A stretch of DNA of 64,000 nt from DVED01 sp963838375 (lineage in GTDB: Bacteria > Cyanobacteriota > Cyanobacteriia > Cyanobacteriales > Geitlerinemataceae): contig CAWIQY010000015.1 of the NCBI GenBank assembly GCA_963838375.1, positions 992,001-1,056,000 of the forward strand. Direction: 5' to 3'. The stretch's first letter is position 1. Every line of letters starts with the position of its first letter. Made by a program: the position numbers and the translations under genes. The notes under the pieces were generated by a model. It saw only the letters and a list, made by a program, of their open reading frames with translations, did no database searches and was not told where the DNA came from. This document shows, piece after piece, positions 35,319-43,990 of this stretch.

Positions 35319-37590
35319 GTGAGAGTCGAACAGTTAAAACGACTGTGGCAAGTTTGGAAGCAGTGGCATTCTGGGAAAGAACCCGTCACTTGCACGGCAA
35401 TTGTCCGGTGGACGCCTTATTCTCAGTGGCGACGGCGCTGTGCTCTGGCGGCGATGGGAACCGTAGGGATTTTATTGATGACGGAGGGATTGCAGGCACA
35501 GATGGCGCTGTCACCACCGGCACCTTGTCGTTGGGTGGCAGCGCTAGACCCTAAATTGCCGGGATTGGGAACCGTTGCATCGGTTAAAGATTTAGATGCC
35601 ATTCGTCTGCGCGTCGATGCAGAGATCGATCGTTGTGCGAGCAATCTAACATTGGCAAAGCGGATTCCCGAGACGTTATCGCCGGATACGCTGGAAGTTC
35701 AACAAGAGGCTTTTTTACGCTACCGTCAGGGAATTGACGATCGACTTCAGATGGAAGTCGATGCCCGAAAGTATTGGGATGAAGCATTAGGTTTTGGCGT
35801 CAAGGCGATCGAATTGGCAGGAGAAACCAAGGGTGGAAGTCCTTCGCGGGAAGCGGAAATTAAAAATTGGCGACAAACTCAATCTCTGTGGCAGCAGGCA
35901 ATCGATCGGTTAGAAGAAATTCCCGATGATTCGTTTTTAACAACCTATGTCACAGACAAAAAGAAGGAATATAAAAACTATTTGGCAGTGGTGAGCGATC
36001 GGTTGGAAATTGCTCAGTTGGCAACGGGATTTATCTTTTCCGGCGATACCAATCGCGATGGCACAGTTAGCGACCTCGACTACAAAGGTCGTCAGGTTTG
36101 GTCGTGGAAGTCTGGGGCGTTGATGCTGTTTAATAATGACGATGATGATGGAAATGGTTCCCCAGATTGGGAAGATGGCAAAGTGAATGGGGCAGCCGAT
36201 GAAGCGGATTTAGCGGTAGTTCGTTTGCAAGTCACCTCTGGATTTGAGGGGTCTAAGTTTTCGATTAAAGTCAATGATAAAAGCCGTCCTTATGTGAATG
36301 TGTTTCAAAAAGTTGATGGGGGATGGCAACCGATCGATAGTACCGGAAACCAACCGATCGTCAATTCGGAAGAAATGATTTTAGGCGTCGAAGCGAAACA
36401 GTTTGCCTATGGCAATTGGAATGGAGTTGTCACTCTGGAGGCGATCGCCGAGCGCAATGGTAGAATGATTACAGGCGATCGAATTCAACTGCGCGTTTCG
36501 CCTTGGATTCTCTCGCCCAACACCGCAAAAGTGACTGATTTTTTTGTTAGCGATGTCGGCAGCAATAGGGAATTTGTGACCCAACTCCAGGAACTCATTC
36601 CTCCAACGGGTGCAAATTTAAACATCGTTCCTCGAGGACCCACTTGGATGCAGGATACGATGGAAATTGGCTATGTTCAATTCCCCAATAGTACAGAACT
36701 TAAAACGGTTTCGAGCGTCCTTAAAGGCAATCGGGGAATGAGTCAAGATGACTACGCTCGATCGCTGCTCAAACCTGATTTTGGTTGGTTCCAAATGGGT
36801 CAACCGCGTGCTGTTCCCGCCGGACACGGATTACCCGATTGGTATGGCAATTTGGAGGTGACACCCCCGTTACCCGGTTTTCCGTTAGGACGACTTTACC
36901 ACGGCCGTTCTGGGGATGTGATGCTACATCCGGAAGTGGTTTCGTTTCTCAAAGCACAGGATGTTCAAGTGACCTCCTGTGGAAGTCGATACGTCTTGGT
37001 TGCTGATCGGTCACGTCGATGAAATTCTCAGTTTTATTCCCACACCCGACGGGCAATATTTGATGATGATTGCTTCGCCAGAAGCGGGGGTGAAGTTATT
37101 AGAAGAATTGGCAGAAAAAGGGTATAATAATGCTACATTGAATCGAGGTTTAAGTACGCAAACTACCGTAAGTTCTGCTTTGAACGATCGGGTGTTTATC
37201 GAATATAATCTTCGACTGCAACGGGAATTTCTCAATCCGACGATCGACAAACTCAAACGAGAATTTAAGCTCACCGACGACCAAATTATTCAAATTCCGT
37301 CTCTCTATGCCACCAATGGATCGGCTTGGTGGCCGAGTATGGTCAACTCTGTGGTTGTCAACGATCGTTTATTCGTTTCCGATCCCAAAGGCGTACTATT
37401 GGACAATGTGGATTTAACTCAGGAAGTGTTTCGCAACCGGGTATCGGCATCGGGATTAGAAGTGCATTTCGTCAACGATCGCTACTATCACGAGCTCAAA
37501 GGCAATACCCACTGCGCCACCAATACAGCACGTCAAGGCATTTCTCTGCCGTTTTGGGAACGATTGAGCGATCGATTGCAAAATGATTGA
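35319..37590 (+). pseudogene. Protein-arginine deiminase (PAD), one frameshift
   Basis: PADs convert peptidyl-arginine to citrulline with calcium. The first frame (35319-37022) has an N-terminal hydrophobic segment, an acidic calcium-type loop (SGDTNRDGTVSDLDYKG, NNDDDDGNGSPDWEDG), a PAD middle domain and the catalytic WMQDTMEIGY. The second frame (from about 36979 to 37590) continues VEVDTSWLLIGHVDEILSFI, with the catalytic His-x-Asp, and ends with the nucleophile cysteine in GNTHCATNT. A single-base change near 36973-36985 separates them. All catalytic residues survive, and the restored length is about 757 residues. GTG 35319 is the open-frame start; in-frame starts downstream are possible. 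A related three-domain PAD in cyanobacteria has been proposed as the source of animal PADs. Confidence 0.85.
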
Positions 37591-38228
37591 AATGGATGAT
37601 GGGTTATTTGTACATCCCAGAGAAAAGTTTATCAGGTAGGGTGTGCCCCCAAAGCGATCTATGGGTGGGGGTACTTAACGAAAATTGGTACGGCTCGGGT
37701 ATCAGATGAATTTTTGCAAACAAAGTTGGATTTTGAGTACGGAGCATAGATATTATCGATACAGGGAGAGCGTCATTGGATATAAAGCTAGTGAAAATAA
37801 CTTATAGCGGTTGAGATCGCAAAAAACACATTTCTACTAAGAGAAAGCGCTATTGTAAATATTGACAAATATTGAATTTTTATCTCTTTTTTTAAGTTAA
37901 GTAAAAAGAGTAACCCATTTACTTGAAAACATTGCTAAAATCAAACTGAAACGATGAATTTATTGACGCCTAGTCCGATCGATCCTATGGCTGATTCCGC
38001 CAAAGCCTCGAAACTCAAGAAAAGTGTCATCGGTAATATCGTTGGATTGATAGATTTTGTTGCCTTTCGATTTTTTGGGTGTCGGAGTGACGCTCGAGAT
38101 GTACGAGACAATACCCTTCAAGCCCATGAAAACAATGAGTCTTGTCGATGTCTTCTTTTGCGCCATTGAGAAAGAGAAAATTGTATTGGGGAGTCAAAAA
38201 CTTTCAATATCGAATGTCAAGGGTTTTT
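37591..38228. other. Long intergenic region before the UspA gene
   Basis: A GTAGGGTGTGCCC repeat fragment lies at 37637, and AT-rich promoter-like sequence with TTGACAAATATTG lies near 37862. A frame at 37954-38169 starts in plausible context, but its product (MNLLTPSPIDPMADSAKASK...) matches nothing I know and an equally long frame lies opposite, so it is not called. The region may hold a long UspA leader. Confidence 0.4.
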
Positions 38229-38717
38229 ATGAGTTCTACAATCAAAAATATTTTAGTTGCACTCGACCACTCCGAGAGTAGCAATCTCGTCTTCGAGGAA
38301 GCTTTAAACCTCGCCAAAGCCCTCAATGCCCAGATGATACTGATACACGTTGTCAGTGCAGAAGAAAGTATCAGTCCCAGAATGATGCCAACTGGATCGA
38401 TTATGGGCGGCTATTCCGAAATCTCTAGTGTCAGTTTCGAGCAGTTTCGCGAAGATTGGCAAGCTTATATCGATCGAGGAAACGAAATGCTGCAAACGCG
38501 AGTGCAACAAGCGGCAGAGTCAGGTGTGGAGGCTAAATGCCAGCAATTGTCCGGTGGTACGGGACTCCAAATTTGCGAGTCGGCAAAAACCTGGGATGCC
38601 GATCTGATCGCCATCGGGCGGCGAGGTTATTCCGGTTTGAAAGAGTTTCTGATCGGTAGCATCAGTAACTATGTCTTACATCACGCGCCTTGTTCGGTGA
38701 TGATTATTCACAAATAA
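38229..38717 (+). CDS. Universal stress protein (UspA family)
   Basis: From ATG 38229 the 162-residue protein shows a UspA fold: first strand IKNILVALDHSESSNLVFEE and the ATP-binding signature GRRGYSGLKEFLIGSISNYV followed by HHAPCSVMII. The G-2x-G-9x-G(S) pattern suggests the ATP-binding subclass. The open frame extends upstream to 38142, but homology starts here. A good terminator overlaps the stop codon. Confidence 0.92.
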   Translation: MSSTIKNILVALDHSESSNLVFEEALNLAKALNAQMILIHVVSAEESISPRMMPTGSIMGGYSEISSVSFEQFREDWQAYIDRGNEMLQTRVQQAAESGVEAKCQQLSGGTGLQICESAKTWDADLIAIGRRGYSGLKEFLIGSISNYVLHHAPCSVMIIHK

Positions 38718-38754
38718 GCCACCAGCTTTGAACCCAAAATCGCTGATGGCTTAT
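38714..38754 (+). terminator. Terminator of the UspA gene
   Basis: ATAAGCCACCAGC (38714-38726) pairs with GCTGATGGCTTAT (38742-38754) with one mismatch, followed by TTATAT. A second small hairpin, CCCAGCC-GTGG-GGCTGGG, is at 38779-38797 and could serve the convergent gene. Confidence 0.7.
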
Positions 38755-38815
38755 TTATATTCGATCGATCCAATACCCAGCCGTGGGGCTGGGGTTTCCC
38801 AAAATGCGACAGCCA

Positions 38816-39052
38816 CTAGCGAGAGAGGTTGCTGCTGGCATAGGCATCTAGACTAGAAGCCGGGGTACGATCGCTGTAGTCAGTTTCGTGCCCCGTGAAG
38901 GATTTGGCGAGGACATCGAAGGATTGGGAGTTCCAGTTGCGATCGTGGATAGGCTTGCTTTGCTCTCCCCGGAAATAAGCTTGGGTGCCCAGAACCATGG
39001 CAGCAACCCAACCAACGACGAGTGCGCTCAGAAGAATGACGGTAGAGAACAT
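38816..39052 (-). CDS. Small single-span membrane protein, cyanobacterial
   Basis: The 78-residue protein starts with a transmembrane helix (TVILLSALVVGWVAAMVLGT) and then a hydrophilic segment, AYFRGEQSKPIHDRNWNSQS and TGHETDYSDRTPAS. The FRGEQSKPIHDRNW block looks strongly conserved in cyanobacterial small proteins I have seen, but I know no function. Size and topology resemble accessory subunits of membrane complexes. It has its own promoter region upstream (39053-39180) and ends near a hairpin shared with the UspA gene. Confidence 0.65.
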   Translation of the reverse strand: MFSTVILLSALVVGWVAAMVLGTQAYFRGEQSKPIHDRNWNSQSFDVLAKSFTGHETDYSDRTPASSLDAYASSNLSR

Positions 39053-39180
39053 AGTTTGTTTTCCTGTATGTATTGTGTCTTTATGTAAATAAATGTAACA
39101 GAATATTAAGATGTGTAATATGATGGCGATCGCATTGTTGCTGTGACAGCGATCGCATTATTTGTCAAACGGATGAATTT

Positions 39181-39206
39181 ACAGCGGTTTTCGCAGCTCT
39201 GAGGTA
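39181..39206 (+). repeat. 26-bp dispersed repeat, copy 1
   Basis: ACAGCGGTTTTCGCAGCT followed by CTGAGGTA. It recurs at 48311-48336 with one difference (CTATGAGGTA). Confidence 0.6.
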
Positions 39207-39264
39207 TGGCAACCGCCAGGGCGGCTGCTAGATTGAGCGATCGAAGAGTGAGAAGTACAAATAA

Positions 39265-39621
39265 TCATAAATTACCCCCCAGACTGGCGATTTCGCTAAT
39301 CTGGGGGGCTTCTAGAACAAGCAACTCGATGAAAAAAAATACGACTAACTGAGTGTTTTCGAGCAAGTCACTCCAACGATGCGATCGCAGGAGACCATTA
39401 TTGATTACGAGTCTAGTGTGTGGTTTTGTCGGAGAATGCGCCGCCCGCTGCTGCCGCGAAGAGTGACCGCCTTCATCACTATTATCGGATTGGGCGTAAA
39501 GTCGATCTGCATCCTCAGATTGTTGAGGAGTCGTATGTGAGTCAGAATTCAATCCGGTTAGTTCCGCCGTTGAACCCAGAATCAGACTGGATAATAACAA
39601 AGGGGTAACACGTCGCACCAT
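39265..39621 (-). CDS. Possible small secreted protein
   Basis: The 118-codon frame begins with a signal-peptide-like segment (MVRRVTPLLLSSLILGSTAE). A polar, low-complexity region (SQQSEDADRLYAQSDNSDEG-like) and a hydrophobic stretch QLVVFFFIELLVLEAP follow. The last 15 codons coincide with a hairpin at 39275-39308, so the true end or a frameshift may lie earlier. No family is recognised. It may be real but is weakly supported. Confidence 0.35.
   Translation of the reverse strand: MVRRVTPLLLSSLILGSTAELTGLNSDSHTTPQQSEDADRLYAQSDNSDEGGHSSRQQRAAHSPTKPHTRLVINNGLLRSHRWSDLLENTQLVVFFFIELLVLEAPQISEIASLGGNL
39275..39308. terminator. GC-rich hairpin terminator
   Basis: CCCCCCAGA (39275-39283) pairs with TCTGGGGGG (39300-39308) around a 16-nt loop. 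On the minus strand, AATTTATGATTATT follows. It would end the minus-strand transcript from 39621. Confidence 0.55.
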
Positions 39622-39687
39622 AGAAACTCCGTTTTTAGGCTGTTATTTCCTAATACGGAGTCTTCTGTCTGACTTCAGGAAACGGAT

Positions 39688-41007
39688 TTAAAGTTTGCCA
39701 AAACGTCGATAAACCGTTGCTAATCCGGTTTCATCCCCCACATTACCTGGGAACAAAACTACAGGAAGATTGGGAAATCGAGGATGATCGTCGGGGGTAC
39801 GCACGACGGAACAGCCTGCCAAAATTTGACCCAGCAGCCTCGCGGTCGGCAATGCCAAACCCGTACTGAGTACGTCGTTGGAAGTAATGCCGCCTTTGCT
39901 AATCAAGAAGCCGATGTCTTCGGGTAAAGCGCGGACGATATCCATCAGCAATGCCGAAACCGCCGCCCCAAATTGCAATCGAGTTTCAGTGTCGGGAAAG
40001 GTGAGTTCTTGCCGAGAGGTATAAATAACCGGGGTTTTACTATTTTGATGAGCCGTGTAGATTTTTTTTAATGTGGTGTCGAGAAGAATATCTCGCTGTT
40101 CGCCAGAGTTGTTGAGTAATTGAGCAACATCTATTTCGATACCCGTAATGTTGGGTTCGCGCAGGAGAGACTCGAGTTGTTGTGTGGTTTTCTTGACGTG
40201 AGAACCGACAATTACTGCCCCCGGTTTGCCTCCCCGAACGTATTGTGACATCGCTTCGGCGGCGAGAGGCTGTTTTCCTAAATTAGCCAGGGAAGTTAGC
40301 AAACTGGCAGCGCTACGAAAGAGAAACCGTTTGCCTCGGCTGGCAGCTTCGATCGTGTCGCCCGCAAAGAGATCGAGATCGGTTTGGGTTTCGGCATCGA
40401 CAACTCCACAACAGTTATCGTGTAATTGCATCAATCGATCTAAACTACCCGATCGAATATCGGCAAGTAAAAAACGTTCGACTTGGTTTGCCGGAATTTT
40501 ACCTTGGGTTTTTTCTTCGACGTAATCGGGGAGATAGCTGTGATGATAACCGAAGACGGAATCGCGGGCGAATTCAGTTTTGTGGACGGGGGTTTCCACA
40601 CCCTGAACCATGAGGTAATGAATGCTATCGCGAGTGAAGCGTCCCCCTTCAAAAAAGGCAGGGGTGAGAAAGTGGGCATCAAAGGGGCCCAACTCTTCGG
40701 CGATCGCATCGGTTTCAATGGGATAATGTCCGCGTAGGGTAGAGTCCGATCGACTCACTACCAAAAACTCTTCAATTCCCTCTGCTGCCAATGCGACTTT
40801 CAGATTGCGGCACACTTCGCGAGTGACGGTTGTCGCTTCCTCGGGTGTCAATGCCCGAGTATTGGTCAAAATGAAGCAAATTGGGGATTCGTCTGCTAAA
40901 CCGATCCGCAGAATGTCTACATCCCAGCGAGTTAGCAGCAAGCAGCTATGTACGGTTTGCGATCCGGTGGGGTCGTCGTCGAGGACAATAATTTTGGGAT
41001 TGGTCAT
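39688..41007 (-). CDS. Four-carbon acid sugar kinase family protein (DUF1537)
   Basis: The 439-residue protein matches the DUF1537/four-carbon acid sugar kinase family, ATP-dependent kinases of C4 sugar acids such as threonate. Motifs are LDDDPTGSQTVHSCLLL near the start, VVSRSDSTLRGHYPIETDAI for substrate binding, GAVIVGSHVKKTTQQL, and the C-terminal nucleotide domain FLISKGGITSNDVLSTGL and VVLFPGNVGDETGL. The length is normal. The usual partner dehydrogenase or isomerase genes are absent, so the physiological substrate is open. ATTGGTTATTGGTT-type simple repeats lie immediately upstream. Confidence 0.88.
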   Translation of the reverse strand: MTNPKIIVLDDDPTGSQTVHSCLLLTRWDVDILRIGLADESPICFILTNTRALTPEEATTVTREVCRNLKVALAAEGIEEFLVVSRSDSTLRGHYPIETDAIAEELGPFDAHFLTPAFFEGGRFTRDSIHYLMVQGVETPVHKTEFARDSVFGYHHSYLPDYVEEKTQGKIPANQVERFLLADIRSGSLDRLMQLHDNCCGVVDAETQTDLDLFAGDTIEAASRGKRFLFRSAASLLTSLANLGKQPLAAEAMSQYVRGGKPGAVIVGSHVKKTTQQLESLLREPNITGIEIDVAQLLNNSGEQRDILLDTTLKKIYTAHQNSKTPVIYTSRQELTFPDTETRLQFGAAVSALLMDIVRALPEDIGFLISKGGITSNDVLSTGLALPTARLLGQILAGCSVVRTPDDHPRFPNLPVVLFPGNVGDETGLATVYRRFGKL

Positions 41008-41055
41008 TGGTCATTGGTTATTGGTTATTGGTTCTTAATTATTAGTTATTAGTTC

Positions 41056-41592
41056 TTACTTTTCGATCGGTCTATAGTCATTCTCTCTTGAATGCGGTAC
41101 ATCGCGAAGAGACATTGGATCTTGCAGAACAGATTGTAGAACGGGAAGCGATGCTGTCGATAGAATGATTCCCGGATACACGGCGGTTCCCCACTGCGGA
41201 TGAACGATCGCCCGACAGTTTCCTGCTGCGGCGATTTCCCACCCCAAAATGGCTGCCACTGCGGCTACATCGTCGTGACGAATTTCTCCGGGACTGGAGA
41301 ATAGGGGATAACCCGATCGTGGATCGATGAGATCGGTTAACACGTGAGTATCCCGAAGTTGGCAAACGATCGGGAATGCCCAACGCAAAAAACGTTCTCG
41401 CAATCGATATTTTTCGCCATCGAGTTCGGGGTTTTCTTGGGTTAGGGGAAATGAGGATTGCTGTAGTACGAGAATTGTCGAAGCGATCGACTTTTCCCAG
41501 GTCGGCAAGAGTTGCGGCTGGTGTTTTTGGACAAATGAACTGGGTTGGCAAAGCCGAATTTCCAGTGTTGGATCTAATTTTGAAAATGACAT
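41056..41592 (-). CDS. MMADHC-like protein
   Basis: This 178-residue protein matches the cyanobacterial family annotated after methylmalonic aciduria and homocystinuria type D protein, a cobalamin-trafficking factor in animals. Recognisable segments are WEKSIASTILVLQQSSFPLT, FPIVCQLRDTHVLTDLIDPR and the glycine-rich AIVHPQWGTAVYPGIIL. The bacterial function is not established, so a cobalamin role is by family name only. It lies between the DUF1537 kinase and a cupin on the same strand. Confidence 0.7.
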   Translation of the reverse strand: MSFSKLDPTLEIRLCQPSSFVQKHQPQLLPTWEKSIASTILVLQQSSFPLTQENPELDGEKYRLRERFLRWAFPIVCQLRDTHVLTDLIDPRSGYPLFSSPGEIRHDDVAAVAAILGWEIAAAGNCRAIVHPQWGTAVYPGIILSTASLPVLQSVLQDPMSLRDVPHSRENDYRPIEK

Positions 41593-41640
41593 AAAATAAC
41601 GATCTGGGGCAACTTTGGCACTCCTAGAAATTCAACCTTT

Positions 41641-41973
41641 TCAGGCATGAATCTCGATCGATGGTGCGACGTGAACGGCTAACCAAATACAAGGAGGTTG
41701 GGGACTGGTGTATTCAACGCGATGCTTTTGACGAGCGGGTATAAATATCCAATCTCCAGCCGTCAGTGTCTTCATCGAACCATCCTCATAACCGAGTTTC
41801 GCTTCACCTTGTAACAACAGTACCCATTCATCTCGTTTTTGGTCGTACCATTGGTCAGGCGGTGTGGTTTGTCCGGTAGAAATAATGCGTTCGATTAAAA
41901 CGTGAGGATTGGAGAGAAGAGGTTCAAAGTATTCGTCATCCGGAAGATTTTGCGGTAAATTAAAAATATTCAT
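41641..41973 (-). CDS. Single-domain cupin protein
   Basis: From ATG 41973 (MNIFNLPQNLPDDEYFEPLL) the product is 110 residues with a conserved cupin barrel: RDEWVLLLQGEAKLGYEDG (motif 1) and GDWIFIPARQKHRVEYTSP (motif 2, with the metal-ligand histidine). Motif 1 lacks the usual HxH pair, so metal binding may differ. The open frame extends upstream to 42048 into what seems to be the remnant of an M48 peptidase gene, so the shorter start is preferred. Ligand unknown. Confidence 0.8.
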   Translation of the reverse strand: MNIFNLPQNLPDDEYFEPLLSNPHVLIERIISTGQTTPPDQWYDQKRDEWVLLLQGEAKLGYEDGSMKTLTAGDWIFIPARQKHRVEYTSPQPPCIWLAVHVAPSIEIHA

Positions 41974-42020
41974 CGAATGAAAGAGTTTCGTCCATGAACT
42001 CAACAACTCAGAACCCCGCA

Positions 42021-42191
42021 TCACCATCCAAGGAAGTTGATATTCCATAAAACTAAATCGATCCCATATTCGTTAATTTTTTTGAGCAGCAACGGCAATC
42101 CCGGCATCTTTTCTAAAGACACTAAGGCTTTGCGATCGAAGGGATGCTGATAAGTTTCTGGAGATAGATCGAGGAGTTTCTTTCGGGTCAT
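42021..42191 (-). pseudogene. M48-type metallopeptidase N-terminal fragment
   Basis: ATG 42191 opens a frame MTRKKLLDLSPETYQHPFDR and SLEKMPGLPLLLKKINEYGI. This resembles the N-terminus of cyanobacterial M48-family membrane peptidases, where NEYGIDR precedes the catalytic domain. It stops after 56 codons at TGA, and the HEXXH-containing part is absent. The neighbouring frame carries on through FMEYQLPWMVMRGSELLSSW into the cupin start. It is likely a truncated gene left by a deletion that joined it to the cupin. Confidence 0.45.
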
Positions 42192-42217
42192 TATTCCTAA
42201 AGGCTCTATCCGGATGA

Positions 42218-43387
42218 CTAATGTCCCAAAAACTCCGCAATTCTTGCCACCGCTGTTTCCAAAATGTCCGGTTCGTGAACCAAAGCAAAACGAACGTAAC
42301 CTTCCCCAGCCTTGCCAAACCCCGCACCCGGAGAAGCCGCCACCCCAGTTTGTTCCACCAGTTTCGTGCAGAAGCCCACAGAGTCGTGTTGCCAGGGTTC
42401 GGGGAGTTTCGCCCAAATGTACATTGTCGCTGTCGGCAACGGCACGTTCCAGCCGATGCGGTTGAGAGCGCCAACAAATGCATCGCGCCGACGACGGTAA
42501 GTTTCGGCAGTGGCTGCGACGCCGTTTTGGGGACCGGTTAATGCGGCGATCGCCCCGTTGAGAATTCCCCGATATTGGTTAAAATCTACAGCCGCTTTCA
42601 CCTGCCGCAACGCCCGAATTAACTCAGCATTACCGATGGCGTAACCGATGCGAAATCCGCCCATATTATAAGACTTGGACAGGGTAAAAAATTCGATCGA
42701 GCAAGTTTTGTCGCGATCGGCTTGTAAGATCGAGGGCGAAACCTCATCATCGAACACCATATCCCCATAGGGAAAATCGTGAACTAAAACAATGTTATGT
42801 TCTTGACAAAACGCCACCGCTTCTTCAAAAAAGGAAAGAGGAGCAACCGCACTGGTGGGATTGTGGGGATAGCTCAGTACCATCATCCGCGATTGAGCCA
42901 AAACCGGGTCGGGAATTTCATCAAATTTCGGCAAAAATCCGTTTTCTTCCCGCAATTCCATCGGATAAATTTGCCCGCTTGCCAAATAAACACCGCCCAT
43001 GTGCGACGGGTAGCCAGGGTCCATCAGCAAAGCAAAATCGCCGGGATTGAGAATCGCCAAGGGTAGGTGTGCCGTGCCTTCCTGAGAACCCACCAGGGGC
43101 ATCACCTCGGTGTGGGGATCGACGGGGATGCCATATTTGTCGGTATACCATTTTGCCACGGCTTCCCGAAACGGGAGAGTGCCGTTAAACAGCAGATATT
43201 GATGGGTGGAGGGATCGTCTAGGGATTCGGCGATCGCCTTGAGAACGTGGGGTTCGGTGGGTAAATCCGAGGAACCCAAAGACAAATCGATCGTCTGTTT
43301 TCCGGCAGCGATCGCCTGGGCTTTGACGCGATCCATATCCGCGAACACGTTGGACTCGAGAGGGGTTAGGCGGGTGGCAAATTGCAT
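42218..43387 (-). CDS. Class I/II PLP-dependent aminotransferase
   Basis: From ATG 43387 (MQFATRLTPLESNVFADMDR) the 389-residue protein shows the class I/II aminotransferase fold: GSQEGTAHLPLAILNPGDFA, YPHNPTSAV (substrate and PLP contacts), FPYGDMVFDD and the PLP lysine in FFTLSKSYNMGGFRIGYAIG. It resembles proteins annotated as aspartate or LL-diaminopimelate aminotransferases but is not the standard DapL sequence, so the substrate is unresolved. The 22 extra codons up to 43453 lack homology. It is followed in the same direction by the M48 fragment and cupin. Confidence 0.9.
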   Translation of the reverse strand: MQFATRLTPLESNVFADMDRVKAQAIAAGKQTIDLSLGSSDLPTEPHVLKAIAESLDDPSTHQYLLFNGTLPFREAVAKWYTDKYGIPVDPHTEVMPLVGSQEGTAHLPLAILNPGDFALLMDPGYPSHMGGVYLASGQIYPMELREENGFLPKFDEIPDPVLAQSRMMVLSYPHNPTSAVAPLSFFEEAVAFCQEHNIVLVHDFPYGDMVFDDEVSPSILQADRDKTCSIEFFTLSKSYNMGGFRIGYAIGNAELIRALRQVKAAVDFNQYRGILNGAIAALTGPQNGVAATAETYRRRRDAFVGALNRIGWNVPLPTATMYIWAKLPEPWQHDSVGFCTKLVEQTGVAASPGAGFGKAGEGYVRFALVHEPDILETAVARIAEFLGH

Positions 43388-43428
43388 GGCTGGGGAACGG
43401 GAAACGGGAAATGGATAGGTTGGGGGGT

Positions 43429-43755
43429 TTACGGCAGAGAGGAGTCGATCCAATCGATCAATTTGGACTTGATAATCGCCCCTTCGTGGGTGGCAATCAG
43501 TTCGGCATTCTGGAAGAGTCTCAAAGCTGGAACGCCTTCCACCTGGTACTGTTTGACCGTCTCCGGACAGGGATCGACTTCCATTTTTACCACTTTGAGA
43601 CGATCGCTGTATTCAGCGGCAATCTTTTCAATCGATGGAGACACCAACCGACACGGACCGCACCAAGGCGCCCAGAAATACACCAAGACGGGGGTTGGCG
43701 ATTTCAGGACTTCGGTTTCAAATGCGGGATCTTGAATCGTAACGACGTTGCTCAT
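43429..43755 (-). CDS. Thioredoxin
   Basis: A 108-residue thioredoxin with the active site FWAPWCGPCRLVSP (CGPC) at about 28-36, cis-proline loop VEGVPALRLF and the usual length. It reduces protein disulfides in the cytoplasm. The N-terminal MSNVVTIQDPAFETEVL is typical of cyanobacterial m- or x-like forms, but I do not assign a subtype. It ends 41 bp from the aminotransferase start on the same strand, so the two may be co-transcribed. Confidence 0.93.
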   Translation of the reverse strand: MSNVVTIQDPAFETEVLKSPTPVLVYFWAPWCGPCRLVSPSIEKIAAEYSDRLKVVKMEVDPCPETVKQYQVEGVPALRLFQNAELIATHEGAIIKSKLIDWIDSSLP

Positions 43756-43882
43756 TCTTCAATTTTAGGTTGACCGGATAGACGGGAATTCCCCTACCAT
43801 AATGCTTGCGGTTGGTGGTGGGTAGTTCGCCTCCCCTGTTTAACTAGTGTAGAACGAGGAGGGATCGATCGAAACACAAAAA

Positions 43883-43928
43883 AACTCCTCTGTTTCTATC
43901 GTCGGTCTCAAGAAGCTTCAGAGGAGTT
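43883..43928 (-). terminator. Terminator of vipp1
   Basis: AACTCCTCTG (43883-43892) pairs exactly with CAGAGGAGTT (43919-43928). On the minus strand the stem is followed by a T-run (plus-strand AAAAAA at 43878-43884), correct for ending vipp1. Confidence 0.75.
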
Positions 43929-43990
43929 CTGTGTCCAACGGGCGATCGATGTTGAGATTCTTGACACCAACTCGATCGCCCTAGATCTGG

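Noticed and set aside
37954..38169. 71-codon frame before the UspA gene
   Set aside because: No recognisable features, an equally long frame lies antisense, and no clear ribosome binding site.
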